Source: Ignavibacteria bacterium (lineage in GTDB: Bacteria > Bacteroidota > Ignavibacteria > Tepidaquicellales > OLB5). From it: a DNA stretch of 6,519 nucleotides. A program made the position numbers and the translations under genes. Numbering within the stretch: position 1 is the stretch's first letter; every line of letters begins with the position of its first letter. The notes beneath the pieces were generated by a model. The model was not told the DNA's origin and made no database searches. It saw only the letters and a list, made by a program, of their open reading frames with translations. This document shows positions 5,548 to 6,519 of this stretch, in pieces. The stretch covers positions 1 to 6,519 of the forward strand of contig JAUQWT010000301.1 in assembly GCA_030835005.1 (NCBI GenBank). Reading direction: 5' to 3'.

Positions 5548-6357
5548 TTATGGATATACATAAATTGAGTCTGCTAAAACATTGCTGGTATCACCTGAAC
5601 GATCAACTGCTTTTATATAATATCTGTAATAACCTGTTTCAGGGGGACCGCCAAATAATTTTCGCGTAAATTTACTGTCGTTAGCAGTTGTATCACCGCT
5701 TGTAAGTCCTGTGCCTTCCACTTCACAGCAGCTGCCATCATCAAACAGGTTTCTTGGCGTCAAAACCGTTCCCCCGGGTGAAGTACCGGTATAGAATACT
5801 CTTCCGATATCACAGGCACCATTGGGGTCAGTTGCAGTTACCATGAAGATCAGAAATACCTGATTATTCTGTTGTGTGCTGTCAGGTGTAATAATTATGT
5901 TCGATATGGATGGCGGTACATTAGGTGAACGGGTTATTGAAATTGTTTCGTTGATCGGACTGCTTGTCAAGCCGGCAGTGCTTGTTGCAAGGAATTCTAT
6001 ATTGTGGAAACCAACCTCACGGCATATAAACACATGATTTAAGATTCCGGTAAATTTTCCATCTCCTGCCGTAGTATCAGGATAGACTCCGTTATCTTTT
6101 AAATCAGCAATTGAAACCACATTACCATATAGATCATAAAATTTCAGAGAGACGGAACTTATCGGATCAACTGACTCAACAGTTGCGCCTGCAATACAAT
6201 TGACAGTATCAGAGTTAAAAGTAACAGGGGTAATATAGTGATCCAGAATTGTCGGGAAATACAGTATGGGATCAATAACATTTGAATTCTCTTTTTCACA
6301 CGAGTACATAAGTATCCCGAGAAAAAGGGGCAGTAAAAAATATTTTAGTTTATGCAA
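5548..6357 (-). CDS. Lipoprotein with two Ig-like domains, 269 aa (TTG start)
   Basis: First gene of the unit; I know no named family. A lipoprotein signal peptide ends at LMYSC, with Cys20 lipidated. Residue +2 is Glu and the following EKEN is acidic/charged, reminiscent of Bacteroidota surface-exposure signals, but this is weak evidence. Two Ig-like domains follow, at about 44-142 and 149-267. They share a diverged motif: LKDNG...DTTAGDGKFT (86-103) and LFDDG...DTTANDSKFT (204-231), pointing to an internal duplication. Domain 2 has Cys182 and adjacent Cys210-Cys211, and domain 1 has Cys54 and Cys112, so disulphides are possible. The start is TTG at 6357-6355: no ATG, GTG or other TTG exists between it and an in-frame TAA upstream, and the next Met lies inside the signal peptide. 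It ends 7 nt before the propeller start, so the two are translationally close. It may anchor or assist the propeller, by inference. Confidence 0.83.
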   Translation of the reverse strand: MHKLKYFLLPLFLGILMYSCEKENSNVIDPILYFPTILDHYITPVTFNSDTVNCIAGATVESVDPISSVSLKFYDLYGNVVSIADLKDNGVYPDTTAGDGKFTGILNHVFICREVGFHNIEFLATSTAGLTSSPINETISITRSPNVPPSISNIIITPDSTQQNNQVFLIFMVTATDPNGACDIGRVFYTGTSPGGTVLTPRNLFDDGSCCEVEGTGLTSGDTTANDSKFTRKLFGGPPETGYYRYYIKAVDRSGDTSNVLADSIYVYP

Positions 6358-6376
6358 TCTGTGGAATTTTAGTTTA
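6342..6376 (-). repeat. 11-bp direct repeat bracketing the TTG start codon
   Basis: The plus-strand sequence attttagttta occurs at 6342-6352 and again at 6366-6376, 24 bp apart. The start codon (6357-6355) lies between the copies. On the minus strand both read TAAACTAAAAT, one just upstream of the start and one in codons 3-6. As 24 bp is eight codons, the upstream copy would encode KLK in the same frame as the signal peptide's KLK. It could be a small duplication or a protein or RNA binding site; the AT-rich composition makes chance possible. Confidence 0.5.
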
Positions 6377-6450
6377 ACTGAGATAAGTAGAGATTTCGAT
6401 AGGCTGAATTATGTAGTTTTTGTGAGATTTTGAATGATTATCAAATTGCT
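6358..6450 (-). other. Predicted 5' leader of the operon
   Basis: This is about 93 nt of AT-rich sequence between the predicted transcription start and the TTG start codon. It lacks a Shine-Dalgarno-like GGAGG. It contains one copy of the 11-bp direct repeat (6366-6376). I see no riboswitch-like fold, leader peptide with clear signals, or strong hairpin in it. Confidence 0.4.
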
Positions 6451-6456
6451 TTACAG

Positions 6457-6487
6457 CAAATATAGGACATATTTGGAAAAAAACAAG
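6457..6487 (-). promoter_or_regulatory. Bacteroidota-type promoter driving the surface-protein operon
   Basis: Reading the minus strand, CTTG (6487-6484) supplies the -33 TTG. Exactly 19 nt later comes TATATTTG (6464-6457), a full match to the -7 consensus TAnnTTTG of the Bacteroidota primary sigma factor. Transcription should begin near 6450, giving a leader of about 93 nt before the TTG start codon. A short palindrome, ttgct/agcaa around ttac (6446-6459), overlaps the end of the -7 box and the expected start site and could be an operator. This is the best promoter match in the window. Confidence 0.65.
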
Positions 6488-6519
6488 ATTAATTTTTTGC
6501 TGAACTCATTGAATATTCT

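Noticed and set aside
5541..5561. Seven-codon N-terminal extension of the propeller gene from the ATG at 5561
   Set aside because: It would add polar residues before a normal MKKLL signal peptide and overlap the upstream stop. The ATG at 5540 fits better.

Overview
The window suggests a member of the Bacteroidota/Chlorobiota/Ignavibacteriota group, with Ignavibacteriota-like bacteria as my best guess. The reasons are moderately AT-rich DNA, no good Shine-Dalgarno sites, an upstream promoter of the TTG-N19-TAnnTTTG type, Gln as the first residue after three predicted signal peptides, two PorV/PorQ-family outer-membrane barrels, and a secreted beta-propeller with a type IX secretion (T9SS) style C-terminal domain. 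The genus is not resolved by reading alone. Every gene I can support lies on the minus strand, so transcription runs from high to low coordinates.

Region A (6519 down to about 1503) looks like one transcription unit for cell-surface proteins. A promoter at 6457-6487 and a leader of about 90 nt precede a two-domain Ig-like lipoprotein with a TTG start (5548-6357). Next come an Asp-box beta-propeller with a T9SS/FlgD-like C-terminal domain (3879-5540), a small orphan lipoprotein (3488-3859, TTG start), and a first PorV/PorQ-family barrel (2507-3481). Gaps among these four are only 6 to 19 nt. After a 59-nt gap, which may carry a weak internal promoter, comes a second PorV/PorQ-family barrel (1542-2447, TTG start). 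A hairpin with a T-rich tail at 1503-1530 probably ends the unit.

Region B (1502 down to 1) holds a two-lobed FemAB/GNAT-like acyltransferase (517-1485), a 93-bp imperfect palindrome (419-511), and the first 133 residues of a multi-spanning membrane protein that runs off the window (1-401).

The most interesting reading of region A is that a probable T9SS cargo is co-expressed with two PorV/PorQ-type barrels and two lipoproteins. This could be a dedicated export, display or anchoring module. PorV is known to act as the shuttle in the T9SS attachment complex and PorQ belongs to the wider T9SS machinery, but the pairing with this cargo is inferred from gene order only. No RNA genes, CRISPR arrays, insertion sequences or other mobile elements were seen. 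No gene-free stretch exceeds 300 bases.
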